The translations under genes were made by a program, and so were the position numbers. From CAYLXX01 sp964484325 (GTDB lineage Bacteria; Patescibacteriota; Microgenomatia; UBA1406; GWC2-37-13): 64,000 nt of DNA. The notes under the pieces were generated by a model. That model did no database searches. It saw only the letters and a list, made by a program, of their open reading frames with translations, and was not told the origin of the DNA. Positions 53,946 through 62,658 of this stretch are shown here, piece by piece; the first letter of the stretch is position 1; every line of letters begins with the position of its first letter. The DNA is taken from contig CAZAEE010000002.1 of the NCBI GenBank assembly GCA_964484325.1, forward strand, positions 110,236 through 174,235, read 5' to 3'.

Positions 53946-55069
53946 AAATCGCCATAGTTGCGCCGATTGAAGAATCAGTGCCTCCTAAAAAATACGGTGG
54001 CACCGAGTGGATTGTTTACAACGTCGCCGATGGTATCAGTAAAAAAGGTCATCAAGTCGATCTGTATGCCGCTGGTGATTCGAATAACCAATCACAATAC
54101 AAACTCGTACCCATTGTCGACCGAAGCATTCGTACTCTTCCAACTGTCGGAGATGATCCAAAACTGAGAGAAACTACCAAACTGCTCACTTATTCAGAAA
54201 CTGTAGAGATACTAAATACAAAAGACTATGATCTTATCCACAACCACGCCTCCTGGCGGCTCCTTCTCTTTGGTCACCAGATTAAAACTCCGATTCTAAC
54301 TACTCATCATGGACCCTTAAGTTATCGCTATCAAAACATCATCTTCAGAAAATATAAAGAATACCCTTATGTATCAATCTCCAATAACCAGCGTCGCGAC
54401 TTCCCCGATCTTAATTTTCTGGCCACTGTTTATAACGGTATAAATATCGGGCTTTTTCCATACTTTGAAAATCCAGATCTAAATAAACATGAGTATATGG
54501 CCTATCTGGCCAGACTGAGTGATGAAAAAGGCGCTCTTGAAGCTGCCAAAACAGCGGTACTTACTTCCAAACCACTACATGTGGCCGCAAAAATTGATTT
54601 GGTCGATCGACCTTACTACGAACGCTTTAAGCCATTAGTTGACGGTGAAATCGTCAAGTTCCTTGAAGAGTTTGGGCCAGACCAAAGAGTGACACATCTG
54701 CAAAATGCACGCTTGCTTTTGGTACCAATTAAATGGGAAGAGCCATTTGGCCTTATGTTTATCGAAGCAATGGCCTGTGGTACGCCTGTTGTTACCTTTG
54801 CACGTGGATCTGCTCCTGAAATTATTGTTGATGGTCAAACTGGATTTCTCGTCAATCAATCTGACGAATTTAAACGAGGTGACTGGATCGTGAAAAAAAC
54901 AGGCGTCGAAGGACTAAGCGAGGCTGTTGAAAAAATATATTCTCTTTCTGATGAAGAGTATCGAACAATGCGTCGGGCTGCGCGTAAAAGAGTTGAGGAT
55001 CATTTCACCGTCGAACGAATGGTTGACGGCTACGAAGCAGTGTATCAACATATAGCCAATAAACGATAA
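53942..55069 (+). CDS. GT4 glycosyltransferase
   Basis: 375 residues, GT-B fold. N-terminal EESVPPKKYGGTEWIVYNVA is the family glycine loop; the C-terminal donor site is EEPFGLMFIEAMACGTPVVTF with the GSAPEIIVDGQTGFLV end. The ATG overlaps the stop of the SPS-like gene (ATGA), so the two are translationally coupled and probably act in one pathway, perhaps glycosylating the same solute or a glycan. Substrate not determinable. Confidence 0.85.
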   Translation: MKIAIVAPIEESVPPKKYGGTEWIVYNVADGISKKGHQVDLYAAGDSNNQSQYKLVPIVDRSIRTLPTVGDDPKLRETTKLLTYSETVEILNTKDYDLIHNHASWRLLLFGHQIKTPILTTHHGPLSYRYQNIIFRKYKEYPYVSISNNQRRDFPDLNFLATVYNGINIGLFPYFENPDLNKHEYMAYLARLSDEKGALEAAKTAVLTSKPLHVAAKIDLVDRPYYERFKPLVDGEIVKFLEEFGPDQRVTHLQNARLLLVPIKWEEPFGLMFIEAMACGTPVVTFARGSAPEIIVDGQTGFLVNQSDEFKRGDWIVKKTGVEGLSEAVEKIYSLSDEEYRTMRRAARKRVEDHFTVERMVDGYEAVYQHIANKR

Positions 55070-55120
55070 ATGTATCATATAGTCTATTGAAAGTTTATTC
55101 GGCTAGAGTAAAATAAATCG

Positions 55121-55417
55121 ATGCAATCAGTCAAAGATATTTTAAAAAAATTCGACCCGTTTGAAGATAAATATATTTCACGAGAGTTTCAGTCGTTTGG
55201 CGTCCATCTGGCGCAAAAGCTGGAAGATAGTTCACATAAAAGTCTTTACATTAAACTTGCCAAAAACACTCCCCGACCTGTACTTGAGGAAGCGCTTCGT
55301 TTCGTCATTGACTCCAAAGCACGAAAAAAAGGTGCTTTGTTTATGTGGAAGCTGAAAGAAATGGGTGCTATTGGCAAAGCCCCCCCTGCCAAGAAAACTG
55401 CAAATTCTCTTACATAA
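55121..55417 (+). CDS. Small unknown protein
   Basis: 98 residues, helical and basic (KKFDPFEDKYISREFQSFGV at the start; SKARKKGALFMWKLKEMGAI near the end). No known motif. TAAAAT lies 6 bases before the ATG, supporting expression. Its last 8 bases overlap the convergent 55410 gene. Confidence 0.55.
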   Translation: MQSVKDILKKFDPFEDKYISREFQSFGVHLAQKLEDSSHKSLYIKLAKNTPRPVLEEALRFVIDSKARKKGALFMWKLKEMGAIGKAPPAKKTANSLT

Positions 55418-55649
55418 TACTAAGATCATTTCTAGTCGACCTAATATCGACTGATTCTTGAAGATGATCAATGTACTGTTTGGCAGACACTGCCTGTTTT
55501 TTTGTCTCCTGAAGCAGGTTTTGCAGACACGAGTTCACGAACATAAGATCATCACTATGTCTTGCCTGACTCTCAAGAATACGTATAAATACTTTATCTA
55601 CCCGATACACCTCTTGTATTCGTTCTAACATGGGGTTCGTCTTTTTCAT
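55410..55649 (-). CDS. Small helical protein, paralog A
   Basis: 79 residues from the ATG at 55649 (a longer frame reaches 55706). It is helical: MLERIQEVYRVDKVFIRILE, then CLQNLLQETKKQAVSAKQYIDHLQ. It aligns along most of its length with the downstream-lying 55777 protein: about 40 percent identity by eye over the shared 60 residues, including DK-x4-ILE, C-[LI]-Q-x-[LI]-L-x-ET-x-Q/KAV and YL/ID. Function unknown; the small size and tandem layout suggest an antitoxin-like or regulatory family, which is speculation. Confidence 0.55.
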   Translation of the reverse strand: MKKTNPMLERIQEVYRVDKVFIRILESQARHSDDLMFVNSCLQNLLQETKKQAVSAKQYIDHLQESVDIRSTRNDLSIM

Positions 55650-55776
55650 ATTTTTTAGTAAATAATAACGTAAAATAATATTACTTGGGTCGGATGAAAG
55701 TACCACAAGAAATTAGTAAGAATTATGTAATGATTTTTTAAAAGATTAGATTGTCATTACAACATAAATGAAGAAA

Positions 55777-55974
55777 CTACAAAGAACTCTTGAGAAGTTT
55801 AAGATACTCCTCTGTGCGCACCGCTTTTTGACGGGTTTCTTTCAATATTTTTTGAATACATCGGTGGACTTGAGCAAACTGTTCACCACGACGGATATGA
55901 TTTTCAAGAATCGGGATCAAAGCTTTATCAAGACTGTAACTTTCCTTTAATTTTTTGAAAATGAGGTTGCTCAT
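55777..55974 (-). CDS. Small helical protein, paralog B
   Basis: 65 residues with the same pattern as its neighbour: FKKLKESYSLDKALIPILEN, then CIQKILKETRQKAVRTEEYLK. Promoter-like TATAAT at 56003-55998 (minus) is followed by a leader with an inverted repeat TTTGAC/GTCAAA around 8 bases, a possible operator or hairpin. No neighbour gives a function. Confidence 0.6.
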   Translation of the reverse strand: MSNLIFKKLKESYSLDKALIPILENHIRRGEQFAQVHRCIQKILKETRQKAVRTEEYLKLLKSSL

Positions 55975-56032
55975 AGGTTTTGACTTTTGGGTGTCAAATT
56001 ATACTCTTTTTTATGAGAAAATGTGAAGATTT

Positions 56033-57109
56033 TTAAAAATAACCATAAGTCCAGTAAGCTACTTTACCGATACCTTTTTTGTTAAGATAGACTTTTTTCA
56101 GGCTAACAGAGCGATCATCTTCATACCAAATGATGTGATTTACCGCAAATTCTGAAGCTGTCGAGTCCACGTAGTCAATCTCAGTTTCTCCTGATATTGC
56201 ATCTGGTTGTACAAGGCAGTTTGTCCACTCACAGGAGTCAATAAACTGATCTTTTATCTGAGCCATGGGAATTGCTTTCGCCTGCTTCAACGGTCGCTTC
56301 CGATCATCAACGGTCCAATCATATCCATACATACCAAAGACAATCGTGATTTTATTAGGAGGCACTAAAGTAATATAGTCATCGACCATCTGTTTAAAGT
56401 CATATCCATACGTTTTCTTGCCTCCCAGTGGAAAGTTTGGGCCTGGCTCGCCGTAAGCTTTATGAAAATCATAAGCCATCACCAGAATTTCATCACTGAT
56501 TTCAGCTATATGCTTAATATCAAATGGTCTTTTCCGATAAAAAGTGTCTCCATAAACTGCAACATCAAACGTCAAGTTATTGGCTTTCATTTGCGTATAA
56601 AAATTGTTGACTAACACATTGATCTGACTCTGTATATCAGAAAACGGCAACGCTGCTAGTTCAAAATCTAGTACAACTCCTTTAAAATGATTGCTACGAG
56701 CAGCTTCGATGGTCTCACTAATTATTCGGTCTTGCGCCACCTTATTTTTGAGGATAGCTATGTTTGTGTCCGAATTAAGTAGCCTGAGTGTCAGATATGA
56801 TTCGTGCCCTGCGGCAACTTCATCAAATGAGGCTAAACCTTCGTACCCATCATCATTTTTTATGATACCTTTCATATCGGCGGTAATACCGAAGTAAAAT
56901 AGTCGTGCATAATCAAGATTTGAGCTGTCTTCTGGAATATCCCAATAAGGTATAAAAATTGACTTGGTATTATTGGTTGTTTGAGGCGAAGAATCATTTG
57001 ATTGAGCCTTTGGTGCAGTTAAAGTTTTTGATACTCTGTCAGAGCGATACTTTCCAACAAACCACAAAGCTAAAAAGATTATAAGAACAATGAAAATCAT
57101 TTTTCTCAT
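56033..57109 (-). CDS. Membrane-anchored GH18-like glycoside hydrolase
   Basis: 358 residues from the ATG at 57109; the longer frame would start inside the promoter box (ATGTATAAT). A helix at about residues 3-16 anchors it. The barrel resembles GH18 spore-cortex/chitinase-like proteins: DYARLFYFGITADMKG, FKGVVLDFELAALPF with the Asp-x-Glu of the family's D-x-x-D-x-E motif in short form, YDFHKAYGEPG and VFGMYGYDWTV. It may cleave peptidoglycan or another beta-1,4-linked polymer, or bind carbohydrate. TATAAT ends 6 bases before the ATG. Confidence 0.8.
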   Translation of the reverse strand: MRKMIFIVLIIFLALWFVGKYRSDRVSKTLTAPKAQSNDSSPQTTNNTKSIFIPYWDIPEDSSNLDYARLFYFGITADMKGIIKNDDGYEGLASFDEVAAGHESYLTLRLLNSDTNIAILKNKVAQDRIISETIEAARSNHFKGVVLDFELAALPFSDIQSQINVLVNNFYTQMKANNLTFDVAVYGDTFYRKRPFDIKHIAEISDEILVMAYDFHKAYGEPGPNFPLGGKKTYGYDFKQMVDDYITLVPPNKITIVFGMYGYDWTVDDRKRPLKQAKAIPMAQIKDQFIDSCEWTNCLVQPDAISGETEIDYVDSTASEFAVNHIIWYEDDRSVSLKKVYLNKKGIGKVAYWTYGYF

Positions 57110-57171
57110 AGGGTTATTATACATCTTGACCTTGACAGCCGAAAATTTTTACTTCATAATGTGAACTATAC

Positions 57172-57930
57172 ATGAAAATTACGCTATACACAGTCACGGA
57201 TTGTCAGTTCTCCAAGCAGGAGAAAGAGTATCTTACTTCACGCGGATTACCTTATATCGAAAAAAATCTGGAGACAAATCGCGAGTACCTGACAGAGATG
57301 TTGGCGGCGTCAAATAACTTTGCTGGAACTCCCGTAACAAAAATCGAAAAAGATAATGGTCAAGCAGTCGTTTTAAAAGGTTTTACTAAAGAAGAGTTTG
57401 ATAGAGAGCTTCCAGAAGCATCAGCTATGGCAATGCCTGTTATGAACGCTCCTGTTGTCAGTGCTTCCGCTCCGGCAGCCCAAGATCCGTGGGTCGCTCC
57501 AACTGATACTAACCCACCAACACCCACTCCTACAATACCTGAACCGCCTGTGACTCCACCAGCTATGCCTGAACCAACTCCCTCCTCCCCACCAGTACAA
57601 GCTCCTGAAGCACCAGTCATGCCTCCAATGCAAGAGCCAACTCAACCTGAACAACCAGTTAGTACTATGAGCTCAACAACAATGCCTGAACCAACTCAAC
57701 CGCAACAGCCACAAACACCCACCGAACCACCAACTATGCCGCAACAGCCTGAGCCAGCCTCACCTCCTCCATCAGCTCCCACTCCATCTCAAGTAGCTGA
57801 ACCGCCTGTGAATGCGTCTCAAAACGTACCGGGCTTAAACTCAATTCTGGATCAACTACAATCAAAATCTGACAATACTGCAGGCAACTTGTCTTCTGAT
57901 TCCACCTCTCATCCCCAAGCCTACAACTAA
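57172..57930 (+). CDS. Glutaredoxin-like domain with proline-rich tail
   Basis: 252 residues. Residues 1-83 are a glutaredoxin fold with the monothiol site TDCQFSKQE (Cys at 11) and the cis-Pro region AGTPVTKIE. From about 90 to 220 the chain is almost entirely Pro/Thr/Glu/Gln (MPEPTQPQQPQTP), then a ~30-residue charged end. No membrane helix is present. The CxxS site would suit glutathione-independent redox or iron-sulfur work. TTGACA-17-CATAAT (57132-57160) precedes the ATG. The fusion is unusual. Confidence 0.7.
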   Translation: MKITLYTVTDCQFSKQEKEYLTSRGLPYIEKNLETNREYLTEMLAASNNFAGTPVTKIEKDNGQAVVLKGFTKEEFDRELPEASAMAMPVMNAPVVSASAPAAQDPWVAPTDTNPPTPTPTIPEPPVTPPAMPEPTPSSPPVQAPEAPVMPPMQEPTQPEQPVSTMSSTTMPEPTQPQQPQTPTEPPTMPQQPEPASPPPSAPTPSQVAEPPVNASQNVPGLNSILDQLQSKSDNTAGNLSSDSTSHPQAYN

Positions 57931-57997
57931 ATAAACCGTTCGTAATGATCTTCTCTTGACAGAAGGTAGTAGTTTTTCGTATTCTGTAGTAATTGTT

Positions 57998-59113
57998 ATG
58001 GATTTTTCTACGTATGTTCCAATCATTGCTATTGGTGGACTTGTTGTTTTGGCTATTCTTATTGCTATCGCCTACTTTGCTTCAACGCGAAAAAAGAAGA
58101 CGCCTTTGACACCAGCTGCTATACCACCTGTACCAGGTCCAAAAGAAGCGTCAGCCCACTTCCCGCCTAACCCTCAGGTCGCGACACTGCACCCTCATCA
58201 AGGAAGTATGAAACACGGTCCAAGTAAAAAACTTATCGGCGGAGCTCTGGCTGGATTGACTGTCATAACAGTTCTTGGGGTCTCTTTTTTCGTTAGTAAT
58301 CAGCAACCTAAATCACTTCAGGAAAAAGCTGCTCCGGTAACTAACATTAACAACAATGTCCATTTACAAACTACAGTAGGAGAAGTACGAGGAGATCAGC
58401 TCGTTGCTGGAGGTACGTTTGGCTATTACAGCACTCAGCCGGTTTTTCCGACACCGACTCCAGTCGATATTAAAGTGAAAGTAACTCTGTATTACTGTCC
58501 TGATGTTGGTGATCCGAGTATCGAAACATGTACTCGACAGGTAGGCGTGGACAATCAACACGCAGTCTTAAAGTGGAACGATAAACAAATTGAAATAATT
58601 GGTGGTATCTTCATGAACCAACGCTGCGGTTTATACAAAGTCGCATCCACATTTCTACCATACAACTCCTCAGAAACCCAAGGTGATAAAGCAGGTACTG
58701 CATTTTACAACTGGGGTCGCTCCTGTGAAACACCAACGGGTGCACCAGCTTCTTCATCGGCTTCTCTCAATCCTGAAACAGCCACTACTTCAGAAGCGTC
58801 ATTGATAACCACGCCTATCCTAACACCTGTCCCAACGGCAACAGACATACCTACTCCAACACCGGCAAGCAGTGCTCCGCTGGTCAATCCAACTGCTACT
58901 CCATCCCCCACCGTAACACCGACGGTATCACCGACAAACTCGGGTATTGCCACTCCAACACCGACTGAGATTATCTTGGCTAACAATGTCACTTCCCCAA
59001 CAAGCGCTACTACCCCGGATCTCTCTCCGACTATCCCAGAATCAGGAAACCCGGTGCCATTTGTGGCTATCGGACTGCCACTACTTCTTATCTTTTTGGC
59101 CTTTGTACTCTGA
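57998..59113 (+). CDS. Membrane protein with C-terminal PESG anchor-like motif
   Basis: 371 residues from the ATG at 57998 (a TTG-type start at 57956 is within the promoter region). One helix at about residues 7-29, a Pro-rich stretch, a second helix (ALAGLTVITVLGVSFFV, about 81-97), a ~140-residue beta domain with several Cys (LYYCPDVGDP) and a long Thr/Pro/Ser linker lead to TIPESGNPVPF, a terminal helix and the C-terminus. The IPESG plus helix layout resembles the sorting signals in other proteins here. Confidence 0.65.
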   Translation: MDFSTYVPIIAIGGLVVLAILIAIAYFASTRKKKTPLTPAAIPPVPGPKEASAHFPPNPQVATLHPHQGSMKHGPSKKLIGGALAGLTVITVLGVSFFVSNQQPKSLQEKAAPVTNINNNVHLQTTVGEVRGDQLVAGGTFGYYSTQPVFPTPTPVDIKVKVTLYYCPDVGDPSIETCTRQVGVDNQHAVLKWNDKQIEIIGGIFMNQRCGLYKVASTFLPYNSSETQGDKAGTAFYNWGRSCETPTGAPASSSASLNPETATTSEASLITTPILTPVPTATDIPTPTPASSAPLVNPTATPSPTVTPTVSPTNSGIATPTPTEIILANNVTSPTSATTPDLSPTIPESGNPVPFVAIGLPLLLIFLAFVL

Positions 59114-59171
59114 TTTGATATAATTATTAAAAAGTACTGCTTATCTGTCAGCGCTTCTTTTTTAATTTCCT

Positions 59172-59984
59172 ATGAACATCGGTATTTTTGACTCAGGTCT
59201 AGGCGGACTTTCAATCCTGAGAAACATCATCAAGCTTCTTCCAGAATATAATTACGTCTATCTTGGAGACAATAAAAACGTTCCTTATGGCGAAAAATCC
59301 GCAGGCCTTATCTATGATCTAACTTGTCAGTCAATCAATTATTTAGCAAAAGAAAAAAATTGCCATTTGATTATTCTTGCTTGCAACACTGCCTCGACTG
59401 TCCTTAGGCGAATTCAACAAGAGTTTTTACCTACCTATGCAACACCTCTCAAGGTTTTGGGCGTTATTAGACCGGCGGCAGAAGCGATCCTTGAATCATC
59501 TCAACAGCCAGTTGGAGTACTGGCCACTGAAGCGACTGTTCGATCAAGCAGCTTCATCTATGAACTTGAAAAGCTCGGTCAAAAAAGACCGCTTCCTCAA
59601 CAAGCCTGTCCAGCTCTCGTACCGCTTATTGAAGAGGGACATGTATCAGATGAAGAAATCCGACGGGTTGTTCGTGACTATACTGCTGAGCTCAAGCAAA
59701 AAGGAGTCAAGAGTTTGCTTCTTGGATGCACTCATTATGAACTTATATCAGATTCTATTCAAGAAATATCCGGGTTATCTATCATTACCGAAGGAACAAT
59801 AACTGCCAAAAAGCTGGCGAACTATCTTCAAAGACATCCGGAAATCGAGAAAAAACTTTCCCGCCAAGGTAAGCGTGAATATTGTTTTACGCACGTAGAC
59901 CAACAATATGAAAAACTGACCGCTTTATTTATGAAACATTTTGACCAAATACAAACCGTCCAGCAAGTTAAGCTAACTGATTGA
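59172..59984 (+). CDS. murI: Glutamate racemase
   Basis: 270 residues. Hallmarks are GIFDSGLGGLSIL (5-17), the first catalytic Cys in ILACNTAST (about 74), the second in LLGCTHYEL (about 184) and PFVEEG-like PLIEEGH. It supplies D-glutamate for peptidoglycan, consistent with wall-making CPR cells. A TATAAT near 59121 leaves a ~45-base leader, and no convincing ribosome site is visible. Its end overlaps the convergent HAD gene by 17 bases. Confidence 0.96.
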   Translation: MNIGIFDSGLGGLSILRNIIKLLPEYNYVYLGDNKNVPYGEKSAGLIYDLTCQSINYLAKEKNCHLIILACNTASTVLRRIQQEFLPTYATPLKVLGVIRPAAEAILESSQQPVGVLATEATVRSSSFIYELEKLGQKRPLPQQACPALVPLIEEGHVSDEEIRRVVRDYTAELKQKGVKSLLLGCTHYELISDSIQEISGLSIITEGTITAKKLANYLQRHPEIEKKLSRQGKREYCFTHVDQQYEKLTALFMKHFDQIQTVQQVKLTD

Positions 59985-60606
59985 TTGTTGTCAAAAGCTC
60001 CGCAGGAGTTGTAACTATGGCAGTTGGACGATGTCTTTCAAGGACCTCTTTAGTATTAAACCCCCATGAGACAGCGATAATTGGTATATCAAGTTTCTGA
60101 CAGGCTTGAATATCTCTAACTTCATCACCGATATAGATAACGCCAGAGGACTTGATATTTTTTTGATGGAGAATGTGATTTAATGTCGCTGTTTTGCCGA
60201 AGATGTTTTTATTTGAATAGATAAAGTCAAACATGGTTAATCTTTTCTGCTCAAAAAACTTCATGACATTCTCTTTAGAGTTTGATGTCATCACATCCAA
60301 AGTATAACCAGATTTTTTAAGACTTTGCAGTACCTCAACCATTTTAGGCTGAATCGCTACCAAATCCATGCGCTTACTTAACTCAGAGCGGACTTTACCA
60401 ACAAAAAATGGCACTTTATAAAGAGGCACTTTAAACTCAAAAATAAGCTCTTGAGGAGTTTTACCTCGGAGACGTTTCAGGTCTTTACTGTCAATTTCTT
60501 TAATACCGTATTCCTGAGCGTGTTCGTTAACGATATGGACAATTGGCTCGATCGTATCGGCAATAGTCCCATCAAAGTCAAACAGAAGCAATTTTTTATT
60601 CACCAT
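59968..60606 (-). CDS. HAD-superfamily hydrolase (phosphoglycolate phosphatase-like)
   Basis: 212 residues. Motif I LFDFDGTIADT (about 7-17), motif II VMTSNS, motif III/IV IYIGDEVRDIQACQ (about 160-173). It belongs to the beta-phosphoglucomutase/PGP group of HAD phosphatases; the substrate is undetermined. TATAAT ends 6 bases before the ATG. Confidence 0.88.
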   Translation of the reverse strand: MVNKKLLLFDFDGTIADTIEPIVHIVNEHAQEYGIKEIDSKDLKRLRGKTPQELIFEFKVPLYKVPFFVGKVRSELSKRMDLVAIQPKMVEVLQSLKKSGYTLDVMTSNSKENVMKFFEQKRLTMFDFIYSNKNIFGKTATLNHILHQKNIKSSGVIYIGDEVRDIQACQKLDIPIIAVSWGFNTKEVLERHRPTAIVTTPAELLTTINQLA

Positions 60607-60622
60607 AGGAAAATTATACTAT

Positions 60623-61276
60623 CTAATTTTTATCAAGAAACTGAGCGTAATATTGACGCTTCTCGTCCACAAGCTCTCTTGGAAAATCAATCGCTGTGCG
60701 TAAATACTTATGTTTTTTTTCGTCAGATTCACGATATTGAGGATTATGTTTATATATATACATTTTATCGGTATAAACTCCTAAATGGTTTTGAAGATAC
60801 TCGATAGTTTTCTGGAATTTATGAGTGGAGGTAGTTCTTGTATTTGTAAGGTATTTTCGAAAAGGAGCGAAGTGCCACCAGATAGAGTGATGGGTAATTT
60901 TGCTTTGTATATGGTGATCGGGGCTATCTTCCTTACTAATTGAAAGTTTGATCGTTTTATCGATATTACCAAATGCCCGGTTCTGTTCTTCGGTGTCTAC
61001 CGGAATAACTATGTCAATAATATGATGCTCATTCTGCGTTTTTATATTAAAGAGGTGAAACCAATGAGGAGTTTCTTTCTCGTACTTTAGGGTAAGATAA
61101 TACCCATCGTCATACTCAAATCCGCATTTGGCAATCTCTTCCGGATGGTGACCTGCTCGATACGCACTTTCCAAAGCTGAGTCAAAATAGACAATACTTT
61201 CCCGATATAAAAGGGACAACTTCTTTTCTAAAGCTTCCTCTTCTTGATTCTCGACAGTACCTAATCGCTCGACCAT
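60623..61276 (-). CDS. Unknown protein, 217 residues
   Basis: A soluble, charged protein rich in His, Lys and Glu without known motif. Aromatic residues cluster in HHSIWWHFAPFRKYL (about 125-140). TATAAT lies 7 bases before the ATG, supporting its start. It lies between the HAD and DUF4389 genes on the same strand; spacing to DUF4389 is 8 bases, so co-expression is possible. Confidence 0.55.
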   Translation of the reverse strand: MVERLGTVENQEEEALEKKLSLLYRESIVYFDSALESAYRAGHHPEEIAKCGFEYDDGYYLTLKYEKETPHWFHLFNIKTQNEHHIIDIVIPVDTEEQNRAFGNIDKTIKLSISKEDSPDHHIQSKITHHSIWWHFAPFRKYLTNTRTTSTHKFQKTIEYLQNHLGVYTDKMYIYKHNPQYRESDEKKHKYLRTAIDFPRELVDEKRQYYAQFLDKN

Positions 61277-61284
61277 TGGAGCAA

Positions 61285-62040
61285 TTATACCTTACCACCC
61301 AGTGAGTATTGATTATTGTACGGCCGGTGAGGTTTCTGAGGATTATTGCCAAGGTGGTTAAGAAACATGAGTAAGCCGATAACAATTAAGATGATTTTTA
61401 TCAATTTATGTTTCATTGATATATAAAAACTCGGGTACTCATCTGAGAGGCCAAGCATATACGCATAGCTTGCCATATTGACTCGAGATGTATCCCGGTT
61501 AAACTCGAAAGTGCTTTCAGGATAAGTTCCAGCAAAAAAAACCGGAAAAGACGAAATTAATGTACCAAATGTTGCCCCGTTACCGAGAATATTGGTATAT
61601 ATGGCATAGGGAATAATGAGTACTAACCGTATGGCCAATCCTAAAAGAGGAATCGCAAACAATTTATTTGGTTTTTTGGGCTTGGCTATCTCGAAACTAA
61701 ATGAATCATGAATATCAAAATCAAATCCCGGATACGTATCAGTCAACCCAATGACAAAATACCAGATTTTAAGAGAGTAGCGAAGCATTTTCCGGTTGAT
61801 TGAATAAGCTGTATCCCAATAATTCCCGGTGGATAAGATATAAAATGGATTGATAAATCCTGTCATTATCCAGGAAACAATTCCCAAAAAGAAGGCAACG
61901 ATCACCACCGGAATAAGCATGATTGACTTCATAACTATTCCAAGCACTGGAAAAGCATATAGACGATTGGGTGATTGAATTTGTCTAATTTTGATACTCG
62001 GATAATAGTTCGTGCCTTTTGTACTAGTTAGATCGGCCAT
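61285..62040 (-). CDS. DUF4389 membrane protein
   Basis: 251 residues with four to five helices. Duplicated DUF4389 pattern: RLYAFPVLGIVMKSIMLIPV...FILSTGNYWDTAYSINRK...YFVIGLTDTYPGF, and again LFAIPLLGLAIRLVLIIPYA...FFAGTYPESTFEFNRD...YMLGLSDEYPSF (in fragments). The domain is found mostly in Actinobacteria and Chloroflexota membrane proteins of unknown function. TAAGAT lies 7 bases before the ATG. Confidence 0.8.
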   Translation of the reverse strand: MADLTSTKGTNYYPSIKIRQIQSPNRLYAFPVLGIVMKSIMLIPVVIVAFFLGIVSWIMTGFINPFYILSTGNYWDTAYSINRKMLRYSLKIWYFVIGLTDTYPGFDFDIHDSFSFEIAKPKKPNKLFAIPLLGLAIRLVLIIPYAIYTNILGNGATFGTLISSFPVFFAGTYPESTFEFNRDTSRVNMASYAYMLGLSDEYPSFYISMKHKLIKIILIVIGLLMFLNHLGNNPQKPHRPYNNQYSLGGKV

Positions 62041-62050
62041 TTGCCATATC

Positions 62051-62329
62051 TTAAGCCTTATATGAAGGTTTTGTCAAGTGCTTTGCGACTCGCTCAGCGT
62101 CCATTGCCGCTCTTCGAGAGAGCAGTCTCTGGGCACTTTTTAGCTTTAAATTAGCGTACCGATCTTGCTGCTTTTTGTTGTCAGCATTAACTTTCTTTTG
62201 ACAATCATTGTTGGGGCAAATCATTTCTTTCGTCACTACAGTTGAGGTGCCCATCTGCTCTTTCCAGATCTTTAAAACCACACGTTCAGACCCGCACCGA
62301 ATGCAGAGATTTTTATATGAATTGTTCAT
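62051..62329 (-). CDS. Small zinc-ribbon protein
   Basis: 92 residues. Two Cys pairs, CIRC (9-12) and CPNNDC (about 38-43), form a probable zinc ribbon; the C-terminal half is basic and helical (KLKSAQRLLSRRAAMDAERV). It begins 14 bases after the RRM gene stop, so they form an operon, and both may bind RNA. Confidence 0.6.
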   Translation of the reverse strand: MNNSYKNLCIRCGSERVVLKIWKEQMGTSTVVTKEMICPNNDCQKKVNADNKKQQDRYANLKLKSAQRLLSRRAAMDAERVAKHLTKPSYKA

Positions 62330-62343
62330 AGTTTAGCTTATTG

Positions 62344-62658
62344 TTAATAATTTCTTTTGTCGCGTCGAAAATTATTGTCTTTTCTATATCCGCCGCCGCC
62401 TGTTCGATTTTCTCGAGGTTTGGCAACATTGACAACAATAGCTCTTTCTTCGACTGTTTTACCGTCCATTTCGAGCGCTTTCTGAGCTGATTCCTCGTTG
62501 GCAAACGTCACAAAGCCAAATCCTTTTGACCTGCCTGTTTCGCGATCTGAGATCACAACAGCGTCTGTTATTTCACCGTATTGAGCAAATAATTCTCTTA
62601 ATGAGTCAGAAGTAACTGACCATGGTAAGCTTCCTATAAATAATTTGTTTTTGTCCAT
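62344..62658 (-). CDS. RRM-type RNA-binding protein
   Basis: 104 residues. A single RNA-recognition motif: RNP2 LFIGSLPW (about 6-13) and RNP1 RSKGFGFVTF (about 45-54), then a Gly/Arg-rich tail (GGGGYRKDNNFRRDKRNY). This is the Rbp type of cyanobacteria and many environmental bacteria, often cold-induced and involved in RNA chaperoning. The ATG at 62658 is chosen because AAAGGAGGTG lies 8 bases upstream, the best Shine-Dalgarno site outside the island. Confidence 0.93.
   Translation of the reverse strand: MDKNKLFIGSLPWSVTSDSLRELFAQYGEITDAVVISDRETGRSKGFGFVTFANEESAQKALEMDGKTVEERAIVVNVAKPRENRTGGGGYRKDNNFRRDKRNY

Noticed and set aside
58705..58992. 95-codon Val/Gly-rich minus-strand frame
   Set aside because: Same cause: antisense of a Thr/Pro/Ser linker in the anchored surface protein.
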